The notes beneath the pieces were generated by a model. That model worked only from the letters and a program-made list of their open reading frames with translations, was not told the DNA's origin and made no database searches. From contig NC_133021.1 in NCBI RefSeq assembly GCF_048564905.1, positions 26,671,097 through 26,735,096 on the forward strand: a DNA stretch of 64,000 nucleotides, given 5' to 3'. Position 1 is the stretch's first letter, and each line of letters opens with the position of its first letter. The position numbers and the translations under genes were made by a program. This DNA is from Vicugna pacos. Lineage: Eukaryota > Chordata > Mammalia > Artiodactyla > Camelidae. Shown in pieces: positions 1 to 12,039 of the stretch.

Positions 1-2099
1 TGTCTTTCCAAGGCCTCTAGAAAAATTGCTTCAGGTATGATGCTGACAAACACTTGATGTCTTAAAAATCTGTGTCCAAACCTCAGCTATTTCGCTGAAA
101 AATTAAGAGACAAGTTTCAGCAAATTGAATTGTGTAGTGTTACGCTCAGTTCTCTTGAAAAGGGAATAATAAATTTCAATTGACTAGAGCAGAAGCACCT
201 TATTTGGATTTGTTTTTTTGAGTCTCTTCCATTTGGGATTTACAAAATCTACAAAAGCTCCAAAAAAGCTGCAATTTCCTGTCTATTAAGCCCCAAATGG
301 AAAAATAACAAATACAATGAAAAACAGCAACCTAGTCGACAGACTAATATATATTAATCCCATTGCCATGGTGGAGAGATGGAAAATTATTATTGAAGAA
401 GACTCTTTCATCAAACCAAATATTTCCTAATGCTCCAAAGTACATATTTGGCATGGCTTCTGCCTTACACATGTGCTTCTATCTTTGAACTCTGAGATTA
501 ATCTGAAGGTTGCATGCAGCTGCACAGTTGTGAGATAATTAGTTCTCTCCATTGTGTGTTACGATTGATAGGGCAGACCTCGAAAACATCCAGAACTTGG
601 ATTTGCATAAACTCTGGGCGATTAGAAGACTTTTCCAAAATGCAAATCAATCTTCTGGAAAAAAAAAAAAAAAAAACGTGTACACTTTCCCATGGCCTTC
701 CTGGAATCTTTTACACTCACCTCTCTGAATATTTTTTTGATTTCAGCTTGTTTCCCTGCATTTCTCCATCTAAATGCTGTCAAGACTTTACCATCCTCCT
801 TGGAATATGTCAGAGACAACCGGGCTGAAGGAGGCTTCACCTGCTTATAAGCACGACCCCCTCCTCAAAGCCTTGGGTTGGCTTTTTATATCAAACGTGG
901 AGGATTTCATGTTGATGGTATATTCTCCTGAGCTTCAGGAATTTGGAAGAATCCATATAAAAGTGGTTTTAATATTTACCTCCCCTGAAGAGATGAACCC
1001 CACACCCCCGAGTTTGCTGATGAAACAGTACATGTTACGTGTTATAATTTCCTTCCACAGCTGGTGATTATCCACAGAGAGCATCCCAGGACCTCTTAAA
1101 GAACAAAGATGCTAGATGTTCTTGTTTTATGTCCAGAGCTTTGTGCCCATCAAAAGAAAGGTGACCAGGAGGGTGAGGTGAAATCCTGGTATCCTGACTG
1201 GGCAGGAGCTGGACTGAGGGTGAGTAAGGCACACTGGGATGGAGGAATATTTTAAGCAAATTGCAATGTTCACTTCCAATAAGCACAGCCAGCTTGTGCT
1301 TGTCCTGGAATACCACCCAGGCAGCCATCGTTTACAAAACTCGCTTTCATGAATGCAATTTGAAAAAGAAATTTCTACTTGTCAACAGCATTCTTCCTTG
1401 ATTTACACATAGGGAAAAGACGTATCGTATCTTGGTTGTTAATTTTCCCATAAGACTGTCCTTCTCCTTAAAAGCAAGTGGGTGAAATGGCAAAATGACT
1501 GATTGTTGTGGACAAGGAGAGTGTGCAGACATGCTGTTGGTTTTACACCTTTTCTCTTCCCTGCATGCTGGTCCTATTAGGAATGTATCCTGCTCGGCCT
1601 GTAAGTGTCACAGCTGTCAAGTTTATTGGGTTTTCCAATTTTTTTCCCCCTAGAAGTTTACAATATTTAAATATTTCCTTACTTGTACAAAAGCAAATTT
1701 CAGAGTCTGACTAAAACCCTGCTGGTAATTTTAACCCAGTAGGAAACTATGTTGTTATTTGTTCTAGAATGTGGTCCATTCAGTGGAGCTGGCAAGAAGC
1801 CTGCTGAGTTCAAGCATATGTGTTCCTTCTTTCTTTCTTTCTTCACTTCTTCTCTTCTCTGACTTCTGTAAACATCACCCTGGCCTGGTTTCCTTCCTGT
1901 CTTTCTGAACATTCTCCCTATGTCTACACTGTGTGTGGCTCCATTGCCTGAACTGGAATTTCTCAATCATTAACATTGAGCCTCTTCGTCTTCTTGCTCC
2001 ATTGTCTCTTTGGGGGTAAAAATATTCATTTTCATAGCTTCCAGATTTATCCACCAAGCTCAGAGCTCTCTTTGGGGATCCAGAGTCATATCCAAGTGT
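1..2099. other. Unique non-coding stretch, no gene seen
   Basis: No exon, RNA gene or clear interspersed repeat is visible. It contains an A run at about 659-676 and a pyrimidine-rich tract at about 1826-1870. Short open frames here overlap on both strands and show no domain. Confidence 0.5.
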
Positions 2100-2109
2100 C
2101 TCTGAAAAT

Positions 2110-2205
2110 ATTTTTTATTGAAGTATAGTTGATTTACAATGTTGTGTCAGTTTCAGACATACATCAAAGTGATTCAGATAAATATATACAAATATAGTCC
2201 TGATT
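2110..2205 (-). mobile_element. L1 LINE 3' end, severely 5'-truncated
   Basis: The plus strand reads TTTTTTATTGAAGTATAGTT followed by GATTTACAATGTTGTG, the reverse complement of the standard 3' terminus of cetartiodactyl L1 elements. Only about 95 bp remain, as expected for a strongly 5'-truncated copy. No clear target-site duplication was found. The family call is by eye. Confidence 0.8.
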
Positions 2206-2899
2206 TAAAATGAGAAGGAAGGTAGGTGGGGAGGAAGCTGCTAGCTCTTCACATTCTGAGGGATGACAGCTGACAGCTGGGAGGGGACGGCAGACTCACC
2301 ATCCTTGGCCATTCATCATCTTCCGTCACCATTTCTGTCTGACTAGGAAATGGAAAACTTGTAAGATATGGCCTCTGACCCTAAGGAACTCTTAATCTAA
2401 AGACAGACCACGGTTCGATGATATCAATGTTTCAGAAACATCGCTTAACCATTTTTCCTCTTGCTGGTCTGGCATCCAGGTACTCTGGGCAGGAAGGAAA
2501 GAAATGGCTGCAGTTGTACTCAGTGTCCACTGCAATTTTTCTTACAGCAGGTGGCTTACTTTGATAGCTTTCAGAATTCAATAAAGACTCATGCTTTGAG
2601 CTCCATCTTTGTTTTTAGTGGCGTTACTTTAGCTACTAGCTTCATAATTGGATGGTGCTTTATCACTGGAGTCGGGGTTCCCTAAAGACCAAAGACTCTC
2701 CTGTTTCCTCACTCAGTGTCTTAATATGCAACCTACTTGCCAGCCAAATTACTCCTTTTTTTTTTAAAGTTTACTATTCCTTAGAACCAAATTAATTCTT
2801 ATCTTCATATCTATGCCTTTGTCTTTCTTTTATTTTTCGGGCTATTCAGTGCTGACCCATCCTTCATACGCTCCTTGTGGACAAAGCCTCTGTGATGAC
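2206..2899. other. Unique non-coding stretch
   Basis: No gene or recognisable repeat is seen in this interval. Confidence 0.5.
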
Positions 2900-3115
2900 A
2901 TCAGGTTGACATAGAACTTTCCTCCTCACAGCATATTTTGAAAACACATCACTCTCACACAGTTTTTGCTTACTTGTCCCCTGTCTCAAGGGGGTTAGCT
3001 GTGGTAAGGTCCATGAGGGTGGCACCAAATCTTAGGCATTTTTTTTACGACCTACAGAGCTGGTCCACTGAAGAAAACACTTCAGGCACTGAATTACTTT
3101 GTTCAATAAAGTATG
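2900..3115 (+). mobile_element. Possible L2 LINE 3' relic
   Basis: The stretch contains GGTCCATGAGGGTGGCACCA and ends in CAATAAAGTATGACTGA. This resembles the L2 3' UTR (a 'gctccatgagggcaggg' motif followed by 'tcaataaatg'). It is strongly diverged and could be a chance resemblance. Confidence 0.4.
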
Positions 3116-3732
3116 ACTGAAACCGTGGCAAGTTATACAAACCCTTATACCCGGCAATATTTCCCAATATATAGGAAATAAGAGGGTTTCTTTATTTGTC
3201 AGTGGTTCCATTTCAGGACTTGAAAGTCAGGAGTGCGCATGTGTGGACAACAGGACTTGTGCTTAATTTTGATTGGTAAGTAGTATCAATAGAAAATGTT
3301 TTCAAGAATAAAGAGTAGGGTGGACAGTAGCAACAAGATGTGGGGCAGAGTATGGGCAGTAATTACTGCACACGTCACAGGTGGCTCAAGTTAATGGAGA
3401 CTTTACCCTCCTTGGGGCCTGGAGCAGGACTCAGGAACCCTCAGGAGTCAAGGATGCATTAGATGTTTTGCAGCTTAATTGGTACTAGGGTAGTTTCTGT
3501 GTTTATCTCCTTGGCCACCGGCTGTAGCCCAGACAACAAGCCTGTCATCCCCGGGGAGATTTGGGAGCATTTCCCAGACTTTACTTAGCTCAAGCGTTAC
3601 AAGCACAATTTTCCTTCCTCGGAGCCTCTGCATCTGAGGAGGGGAATCCCTCTAGGGCTAATGCTCTGGGATTTGAGCATCTATCTTAGTAAACTTGGAA
3701 TCCAAAATTTCTCATCCATTTAAATTAATTAT
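3116..3732. other. Unique non-coding stretch
   Basis: No gene or confident repeat is seen. Confidence 0.5.
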
Positions 3733-3925
3733 AGAGTTGCTAAGAGAGTAGATCATAAAGGTTCTCATCACAGGAAAAGAAATGTGACTACATGAGTTGA
3801 TGGATATTAACTAAACGTACTGTGGTGATCATTTTGTAATATATACGTTTATCAAATCATTATGTTGCTCAGGTTAAACTAAATACAATGTTACGGTCAA
3901 TTACTTCACAATAAAAGTAGAAACC
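3733..3925 (+). mobile_element. L1 LINE 3' UTR terminus (L1MA/L1MB-like)
   Basis: It reads AGTTGCTAAGAGAGTAGATC, then a 'ttctcatcac' block, GTGGTGATCATTTTGTAATA and, near the end, TCAATTACTTCACAATAAAA. These blocks occur in this order in the 3' UTR of mammalian L1M elements. The divergence points to an old, placental-age insertion. Confidence 0.8.
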
Positions 3926-3984
3926 AAATGTATAAGAGGAGACCACCACTGCAGAAAATCGTGACACACAGAATGTTAAGGAAG

Positions 3985-4140
3985 AGGGACTGCAAAGATT
4001 ATAAAGGTCACATTTTACAGTTATAGAAAATGTGGCAGAGGAAAGTTGAGGGACCTGCCCAAAGCAATACAGTTAATAACTGATGGAACCAAGATTTGGA
4101 CTCATTGTATCTGGCAAGTCTAGTACTAGTTGGAAATTAA
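3985..4140 (-). mobile_element. MIR-type SINE relic
   Basis: The plus strand contains CATTTTACAGTTATAGAAAA and GACCTGCCCAAAGCAATACA. These are the reverse complement of the MIR blocks 'cctcatctgtaaaatg' and 'tgtgaccttgggcaag'. It is ancient and diverged. An A run at 4154-4169 follows. Confidence 0.7.
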
Positions 4141-4299
4141 ACTAAAGTTGGACCAAAAAAAAAAAAAAAGACGGAGTTCATGATGGAATTTAAAAGAAAA
4201 GGGACTAGACTTTTATTTCTGTTTTCATGATATATATTCAAAATGTGAAAATTTCAAGATCCTACAAGTCACTCAAAAAAAGAAGGAACCTTTAACACT

Positions 4300-4903
4300 A
4301 ATCCTCAGAAGAGAAGGAAGGAGAGTTTTATAACCATCAGATTGGCAAAGTTTAAAAATCTGTAATACCAAGTGAGGATCAGATCGTGAGGAACTGGGGT
4401 TTCCTGTCCAGCACTGGAGAGAATGCAACATTATTAAACCAGTGTCAAGAGCCAATTAGAAACACTGACTGAAATTGAAGGTGCTAGTGGCCCTGGGACC
4501 CAACCATTTTTGACATATATCACAGAGAAGCCCTCATCCAGGGCACAATGGATATTTGTAATAGAGAAAAATTAGGAGCAAGCTAGATTACTGAAGACAA
4601 GACTGTGGATGGATACACGGTGCTCTATCATATAAAGAAATACGGTACAGCAGGTAAATGAATGAATTAAATGTACACATATCAGCTTTGATCAATTTTA
4701 AACACTTAATAGTTACCCAGAAAAAGCATGTTGAAATGTGATAGCATTTATATGAAAATACTACTATATTTTTCAATGGTTATCTACATATATATCAAAA
4801 TTATAAAAATAATTACAGTAGTGATCAATGCAAATGCAGGATAATAGTTACCTCTGGGCAGGGAAAGAGGAGAAAAAGATTATAGTGGGATACAGAGGGG
4901 GCT

Positions 4904-4942
<39 letters not shown>

Positions 4943-4944
4943 TT
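4300..4944 (+). mobile_element. Old L1M LINE, end of ORF2 plus 3' UTR
   Basis: Diverged L1 ORF2 3' sequence runs from about 4320 (an 'aagtgaggatc...gaactgg' block) through a block encoding the usual L1 C-terminal region. It continues into the L1M 3' UTR hallmark GGATAATAGTTACCTCTGGG at about 4840. No open frame survives. It ends in the TTTA microsatellite at 4902-4944, which probably grew from its A-rich tail. Confidence 0.75.
4902..4944 (+). repeat. (TTTA)n microsatellite
   Basis: About ten uninterrupted TTTA units lie at the 3' end of the old L1M. It is likely to vary in length between individuals. Confidence 0.95.
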
Positions 4945-6019
4945 GCTTAAAATAATCTGAGATAAATGTCATAAAATTATCAAACATTTATAAAATCAGG
5001 TGTCAGGCATAAGACCCTTCATTAAATTAGCTTCTACATTACTTTCCTATATATCTGAAGTACTTTAATTTTTTTTTAAGTTACAAAATATGTTATCTGT
5101 GATCTTATTTGGTTGCTACCAATTGCAAAGATCTGGGAGACTGAGTTACACTGGGAAATACAGCTGGGAAATAAGATGAAAATTAGCTAGTTTATCTGAT
5201 TTCCTTTTTAAATGAGTGACAAACATGAATGCAAACAATCCAGCTCCGAACCTTGAGCTTTTCTCTGATCAAAGTCAGGTAATCATTTATAAATGCTTTA
5301 GGGGGAAAAAATCTGAATTAAGCAACTTAAAGCTTTTAACGTTATCTGGATTATGGGTGACAAGGTGAATAATTATGCGTTATTAATCCTGACAGTATCC
5401 TGCCCCACCCAATTCTACTTAAGATGCAGAAATTACTTTCCTTTGTATGATTCAGTAGCTTCTTTTTATGAGTGCTTTTTATACAGAAGAGAAGGGTACC
5501 ATGACCCTTTTTTTAAAAACTGCATAAGCAGGAAAATTTTTAAAAAATTAACGTTGTGTGCCTTTCTGCCCAACTCCCTCTTCCCGAATAAAATCCAAGA
5601 GATGTAGGTAATTCTCTCTTCTTTGAGGTGAGAACAGCTGGTCACTATTTCCTATAAAATAATAGCAACTTTTTAAATTACATAAATAACAGTTCTCTCC
5701 AAAGTTTCTATTTCACTTTCCTAGTTAATATTTTTGATCTTTTAATTATCCAGTAAACCTGGTGGGGGTGTGGTGTTCTCGTCTTACAGAAATGTCTCTG
5801 CAGTAAATATCACGTGTTTCCTTCAGCTAATGCAGTAGTCTTACCACTATCTCTCATTTGCTATCTGATACCCAAATAAATTGACCTTACATCTTTCTAG
5901 AATTAAATATTACTTTTATTACTGCGTTCGTCTGAAGACCTCATTAGGGCACATGCACATAAGGGGCAATCACCCGGGACTGTAGCCTCTGTTCTTGATT
6001 GGCTACAAAGACAATTACA
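4945..6019. other. AT-rich unique stretch
   Basis: No gene or confident repeat is seen. An 84-codon open frame at 5353-5607 shows no domain and looks like chance. Confidence 0.5.
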
Positions 6020-6150
6020 ACCAACAGTTACTGAGTACCTGCAATGCTCCAGATGTTGTATGATCACATTATGTATCTCTTCTAACAAAAACTCTCCAAG
6101 GGAGTTGTTACTCCAATTGCCAAATGAAAAAACTGGGGCTTGGAAAGGTT
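6020..6150 (-). mobile_element. MIR SINE relic
   Basis: The plus strand reads GTTACTGAGTACCTGCAATG, then a diverged 'ctcatttaatcctcacaac' region, then TGAAAAAACTGGGGCTTGGA. This is the order expected of a reverse-complement MIR. It is ancient. Confidence 0.7.
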
Positions 6151-8971
6151 AAACTTCCATTTCCAGCCCTGATGGATATTCGATTTACTTGGAGAGCTTT
6201 TAAAAGACACCAAGTCCTCAGGCGGAGATTTCAAACAGGAGGCTTTTTTAGATGCTGCACCTGGGAATGATCCCCATAAGGAGGTGTGGGAGGGAGGATC
6301 AGGCAGAGGGAGACCCCGGGCTGTGATGATGCCCCTGTGAAGGGGCCGCTGCTGACCCCACAGAGTCCTCAAATTGGGAGACACTCCCAGTGGTGGTACA
6401 AGGGGCAGGGCCTTTGTACCGGTACACGGGCTGGTCCTTGGACACAGGCTGCTCTGGGAGGGCGGTCTCCTGCTGATGCGGGCAATTCCTGGAGGGGGAC
6501 TTAGCTTTCAGCTGCCAGCAGCCACACTCACAGCAGATGGGGAAGTGGGTGCCTGGGTCCTGAAGGCACCATCTGGATGGCACCCCACACAGCAGTATTT
6601 TTTTTTTATTCCATAGATGATTACAAAATAGCTGAACCTCTATGTAGTGACTTGCTTCTGTGGCATTGCTGTCCACCAGGGACCCAGAGAACCATGCCAG
6701 CTCGTGAATTCAGACGTATAAGAACGGAAGTGAAATACTGACCCCATAGCAGAATGAGCCTACTTTTCCATAGTATGTTACAGTTTACAAAAAACTCTTT
6801 CATTCTTTCATCTGAGACTTAAAATGACCCTCTGGTTTCTGGTTTTACAGGACAGTGCATCAGGACTCAAAGATTGTAAGTGCCAAGTCACACATGCAGA
6901 AGGTCCCTGGACTTGTCCCTGGCCAATCCTCAGCTCATTTGGACCCAGAGGCCTTGTGTGTTTCAGCCCCTTGTCCATAGTGCGAAAGCAGTAATAAAAC
7001 CTCAACTTCCCTTCTCTTCTAATTTCTGACAACCTTACAAGGTTTTTCTACAAAGTACAAGCCCAGCACATCCAGTGGCTTTAAATTTTGAAGAAAACAC
7101 AGAAACTGTGCATCACTGGATAAATGTCTGCTTTATAAGTCACCCTTCATGAGGGAGCCTATTAAATTATGCATTTTAGCATAAGATAAACCTGTTAGTC
7201 TTGACAACCACTACATCTTATTTACACGCACGTTGTAGTGGAAAGAGATGAAACGTCATAGCTCTGGATAAACACATCTAAGGAAAGTTTTTATGCTCAG
7301 TACCTCAAGATGCGGTGTAACAGACCACTTTAAAGCAATACAGGATGCCAGTGGGGAAACAGATACAGCAAACACACACACACAAAGTCCGGCCACTTTT
7401 ATTTTCTTCTTCTCATCCATATTTTTCCTAAAATGTGAAGAATCTGCATTGAGTTAACACTGGGACTGTTCAGGAAATTGTGTGGTGGTTATTGGGAGAA
7501 TCACCGAAAAACACATTTAAGAGATTTTTGTGGCTAGACAGGTTACATATTGGGCCTTCATTCTGTGAAGATGGGAAGTAACTGTATTTGAATTCTTCAT
7601 AGCACTGTGACTACATTTTTACCTTAGTAGCAGGAACACCATACAAACAATAATTTCCGAAGGGGAAATACTGAAACACAGCTCTGTTTTCCGGGTTAGG
7701 TTGCAGGGTGTGGCTGTTGGAAGGCAGTGTTTTTGAGTCAAGGATGTTTTAATTCCAGATGTTCTGTGTCCTAGAATGAGAAGTCCTTACTTTGGAAAGC
7801 TGGGGGTATTCAGAAATAAAACGTGTAGACTTTTGTTGGAAGAGGCCACTCATTTCGGTGGGAAAGGCCAGGGAGGGTGCGGTGGAGGTGGGAGATTGGA
7901 CTGCTTTCTGGATGAGGACGCAGGTTCTTAGCAAACGCAGTCTGGCTGGTCTCCCGGTGCCAACATTTGCAGCCCGGGGTTCACCTGGAGGCTAAGAAGA
8001 GGGGTTCCAGCCTTCTCTTGGGCTGGGAGGGGAAACGTATCATGAGCCAAAGGTCAGGAAAAGACGTGCAGAGCTGAGGGCTCATGGAAGCGCCCTGTTG
8101 ATCTGCCCAGAGGAAGTCGGAAATTGTAGACCAGGAGTCGTCGCTGTAAGAGCCCAGCAAGCGCTGAGCCCCAGGCAGCTGTCTGCTTCCCTGCGAAAAT
8201 CAGAAACATCCTTAAAATCAGAGGTCAGAGAAAGGAACTGTGTGCGGAGGCTGAGTTCTACTTGTCCGAAGGCTACAGAGAGGAGATGGAAAGTATGAGG
8301 GGAGAGAAAACCACTGCGTGTGGGAGAAAGTGTGGTTCTCCGCAGAAGGACAGGAGGAGGACCTGGTGATCACTCAGGGCAGAAAGGAAGATGCGCTCTG
8401 AGCCTGGGTCCGAGAAGGCTTCCTGGCGCCCAGCAGCAGAAACGTGCGGATCAGTAACTGCCACACCTGCATCTCCATCTTGTCTGCCGCTCCCTCTCCC
8501 CCTCCAGGTTCATGCCCCACGTGCCTGCTGGACCATTTCCCACTTATACCTCCACAGAATCTCTGACTCCAAACATAAAACAGACCATCTCCCCCAACTT
8601 CAGCAGTCTGTATCACCTCCCTCGGTGCCTTTTCTTGTATAGTTTCCTCTTTTCCGGAAAGGCATTCCATCTCTGCCTGTCCAAATGTAACCCCTCTCCA
8701 AGACATCGCAAGTATTTCATTAGCTAGGGAATCTCTTCTGAACCACTCCCACCTTTAAACCTCATGGAACTTAAAAAAATCAAATGGACAGTCACAGCAG
8801 AACACCTGCTTTCCAGTTACAATTAGGTGCAGAGCCACTGCTTTCCCGAGACTCAGGTACCCAGGAAGCCGGATTGGAAATCGTCATGCTGTTTGTGCAG
8901 ACAGAAGGGTGTGTACCGATGGTTATTTCTTCCAGACTAGAGACAAGCCTACTTCAATGCTGCTCCCTTGC
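6151..8971. other. Unique stretch, no gene seen
   Basis: About 2.8 kb without a recognisable exon or confident repeat. Several open frames of up to 125 codons (for example 6299-6676 minus) overlap on both strands in a somewhat GC-richer area and lack domains. A short CA run lies at about 7373-7385. Confidence 0.5.
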
Positions 8972-8984
8972 AAAGAAGAATTTC
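8972..8984 (+). repeat. Target-site duplication, left copy
   Basis: AAAGAAGAATTTC, identical to 9170-9182. The pair brackets the SINE and fixes its ends. Confidence 0.9.
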
Positions 8985-9169
8985 TTTTTTTAAATTCATT
9001 TTTTAATATTTTATTTATTTCTATTATTGTATTATTTAACTATTTGATTTTGATGTGGTGGGGGAAGTAATTAGGTTTGTTTATTTTTAGAGGAGGTACT
9101 GGGGACTGAACCCAGGACCTCATGCATGCTAAGCATGCATTCAAACACTTGAACTGCACCCTCCCCCCA
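8985..9169 (-). mobile_element. Camelid tRNA-derived SINE (vic-like)
   Basis: On the minus strand the head begins with GGGGGGAGGGTGCAGTTCAA. It continues through a tRNA-Ala-like anticodon region (GCTTAGCATGC) to the Pol III B box GGTTCAGTCC and CCAGTACCTCC. A diverged body and an A-rich tail (T-rich on the plus strand at about 8985-9035) follow. It lies between perfect 13-bp duplications, which shows insertion by L1 machinery. The A box is more degraded than in the second copy. The vic family is known from camelids, and this is the main clue to the organism. Confidence 0.92.
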
Positions 9170-9182
9170 AAAGAAGAATTTC
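9170..9182 (+). repeat. Target-site duplication, right copy
   Basis: AAAGAAGAATTTC, the second copy of the 13-bp duplication around the SINE. Confidence 0.9.
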
Positions 9183-10328
9183 CTTTGTGATCGGATGTCT
9201 TTTTCTTCCAGCCGTGTCTATTCTAAAACACAAATCCAGTCCAAAGAACTGGAAGGGGCAAACATTACACCATGATGATCAAAGCACAGAAAAACCTGAA
9301 TCAGGGGTTCCCAAACCAGATCTTCTCCTTGAAGTGCAGTGGTCCAGTGGTGTTTAGTAAGTTACAAACAGGATGGATTCTGCTGGCTGGAGTGAAACTT
9401 TCTGAAGATACATCCCTTCGGTGTTGGGACATGTGGCCTGGCATCTTAATGAAATCATTGGCTAGGCCTGCTCTAAAGATGGTCGTAACCAGCAGTGAAT
9501 CTGCATGAAGAAACCTGCTGTACTAGAGTTTCTCAAAGTAGGCTTTTTCTTGGTATTTAGAAAGTTCACGCATATTTTGGTGATTTATTGAGTATTCATG
9601 TGGCTGAGTGCTCCGATTTTGGATGCATTACCCCCCCAAAGAATACCTATCAATATTTGATGAAAGAATTACCCTAGGGACCCTCAGTCTTTAATGTCTG
9701 TGATAGAATAGCACTAACAGTTCCACGAGCAGCGGAGGGAGGTATCTGTAGTAACCGTCTTGTTTACCACACGGACATAAATGCCGAAGAAGCATTTATG
9801 AGCATCGGTGTTTGTCTGCATACTCTGAGGGACTGCTTAGAATGCACAGTCCTAGGCCACCCTAGTCCCACAGGATCAGATCAGGTGCTGATCTGTAGGG
9901 CGGCCAGTCCTTAGCATCCCAGGTTGTCCTGTTGAAGGTGATGTTAGAGCAAACAGCTCAAAAGTGCTCTGTGAAGCAGTGGTAGCAATTGTTACCTTTT
10001 TTTAACAAAAATAATCAATTGTTTCATAAAGTAATGCCATATACAAAACAGCATAATTAAGGAAAAGTCAAGTGCTGAGAGGAGAAATACTACTTATCTA
10101 AGACATTTTCTCAGTGGGTAGTGATATACGTGAATAAACAGGCACTAAGTGCACCTTGTAAAGGGCCGTGTGAATGAAAGTCCTTTTAAGAAATAAATTG
10201 GTTTTTGCTCTTTACCAGATGCTTCTTACATAAAGAACTGGGTTATTGTCAAGGGTGCATTGATATGAAGAAAGAATTCTGTATTGTGAAACCCTAAAAA
10301 AATCTTCAAATTTTATATTATGTATTTT
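9183..10328. other. Unique stretch with one perfect hairpin
   Basis: No gene or confident repeat is seen. Positions 9776-9784 (CATAAATGC) and 9792-9800 (GCATTTATG) form a perfect 9-bp inverted repeat with a 7-nt loop. No flanking feature suggests a function. Confidence 0.5.
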
Positions 10329-10343
10329 AAGAAATGCATCTTT

Positions 10344-10427
10344 AATCTGCAAAAATACTGAATCACTGTGCTGTACACCTGAAACTAATATGATATTGTA
10401 ATTCAACTATACTTATATATAAAAAAA
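10344..10427 (+). mobile_element. 84-bp L1 insertion (extreme 5' truncation)
   Basis: Only the last part of an L1 3' UTR is present: GCTGTACACCTGAAACTAAT, then ATTCAACTATACTTATATAT and an A tail. It is flanked by 15-bp duplications at 10329-10343 (AAGAAATGCATCTTT) and 10428-10442 (AAGAAATGCACCTTT) with one mismatch. The 5' junction TTTT/AAGAAA is close to the L1 endonuclease preference. Confidence 0.9.
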
Positions 10428-10516
10428 AAGAAATGCACCTTTCCACAACTTTCATAGACACAAAACGTTATATCTTTTTGGTTTTCAGTAAGAAGATGAG
10501 AAGTACAAACATTTTT

Positions 10517-11041
10517 TTAACATTTTTTATTGATTTATAATCATTTTACAATATGGTGTCAAATTAGAGTGTAGAGCATAATTTTTCAGTTATACATGAA
10601 CATACATATTTCCATTGTCACATTTTTTTCTCTGTGAGCTCCCATAAGATCTTGTATATATTTCCCTGTGCTATACAGTATAATCTCGTTTATCTGTTCT
10701 ACATTTTGAAATCACAGTCTGTCCCTCCCCACCCCCTGCCCCCTTGGCAACCACAAGTTTGTATTCTATGTCTATGAGTCTATTTCTGTTTTGTATTTAT
10801 GGGTTTTTTGTTTTTTATATTTTGTTTTTTTTAGATTCCGCATATGAGCAATTTCATATGGTATTTTTCTTTCTCTTTCTGGCTTACTTCACTTAGAATG
10901 ACATTCTCCGGGAACATCCATGTTGCTGCAAATGGTGTTATGTTGTCGGGGTTTACGGCTGAATAGTATTCCATTGTATAAATATACCACATCTTCTTTA
11001 TCCAGTCATTTGTTGATGGACATTTAGGCTGTTTCCAAGGG
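10517..11041 (-). mobile_element. 5'-truncated L1 LINE with ORF2 C-terminus
   Basis: A minus-strand L1 insertion of 525 bp. It carries the 3' UTR and the last part of ORF2. The minus-strand frame ending at about 10831 contains CPSTNDWIKKMWYIYTMEYY and ILSEVSQKEKEKYHM, which are recognisable C-terminal blocks of L1 ORF2p. Perfect 12-bp duplications (ACAAACATTTTT) at 10505-10516 and 11042-11053 bracket it. The reverse transcriptase and endonuclease domains are absent, so it cannot move by itself. The intact frame and duplications suggest a fairly recent, lineage-specific insertion. Confidence 0.95.
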
Positions 11042-11053
11042 ACAAACATTTTT

Positions 11054-12039
11054 GGGTGACTTTTACAGACCAGACAGCTTTCATACAGCTTCCTGAATTG
11101 TCAGAGGGACAGGATAAGTTAATTTATTAATTAATATTGAATTTTTTAGATCCCATTTTCTTTCTAATAAGATAAATGTAAATACATTTAAAATAGATAA
11201 ATAGATACATGCGAACTCTTTCTAATATGCTAATTTCAGGGATGGGAGAAAATGAAATCCAGCAACATTTAGATAACTATTGAGTTAATACAACATAACG
11301 TTGCAAAAAGTGGACTCTCAGTAAGTCTGGCTCTGTAATGTATGTTCCTCATCTGTTTTCTACCACAAGTTTTGAAAAATATTTTTGTGTATATATGTGC
11401 TTCTGTATATATAATGTTTCAGATAATAGGACTGTGGAATAAACCAAAGAGCTTATGGATAAACAGTAGTCTTCAAAATATTTTGATATTTTGATGCATT
11501 CCGCCTTCAGAAATATTAGCCTTTAGATTTGGGGTTGCTATTTTTCATGCTTTTTCTCAACCAGAAGGTGTTTTTTGTTTGTTTGTTAGTTTGTTTTCTG
11601 GCACATATGATTGAGAGTAATGCACACATGGAAAATAGGGTGTATGTTTTTTTCCATTTTAACCACAAGTTTGGACTCTTTTTGTACTTGGATAACTGAA
11701 ACGGATATGTACTTGGATAACCAACTTAAAAGAAATATTCCATGTGTCAAGTTTTACTTAGGAAGAGATCTTGGCATAGGTACAATGGAAGAGTTAAATA
11801 CTGTAGTGACAAACAATGGGGGAAAATAGCCTTTGAATATGAACAAAATGCAATTTTGTGTTGTAGAATCAGTGACTTATAAGTACCTATGGTTTCTCCC
11901 CAATATTTCTTTGTAGAATTGGATGCTTCTTTGCAAGATAATTCAATTTCTCTTATTTGCCTTTTCCTTGATTAGGTTTACAAGTTTATTAAAAAATATA
12001 CTAATTATTTTCAATAGTTAATTTGTGATTCTAAGCGTT
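11054..12039. other. AT-rich unique stretch
   Basis: No gene is seen. A short imperfect GTTT run lies near 11575-11600. The 72-codon frame at 11611-11829 shows no domain. Confidence 0.45.
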
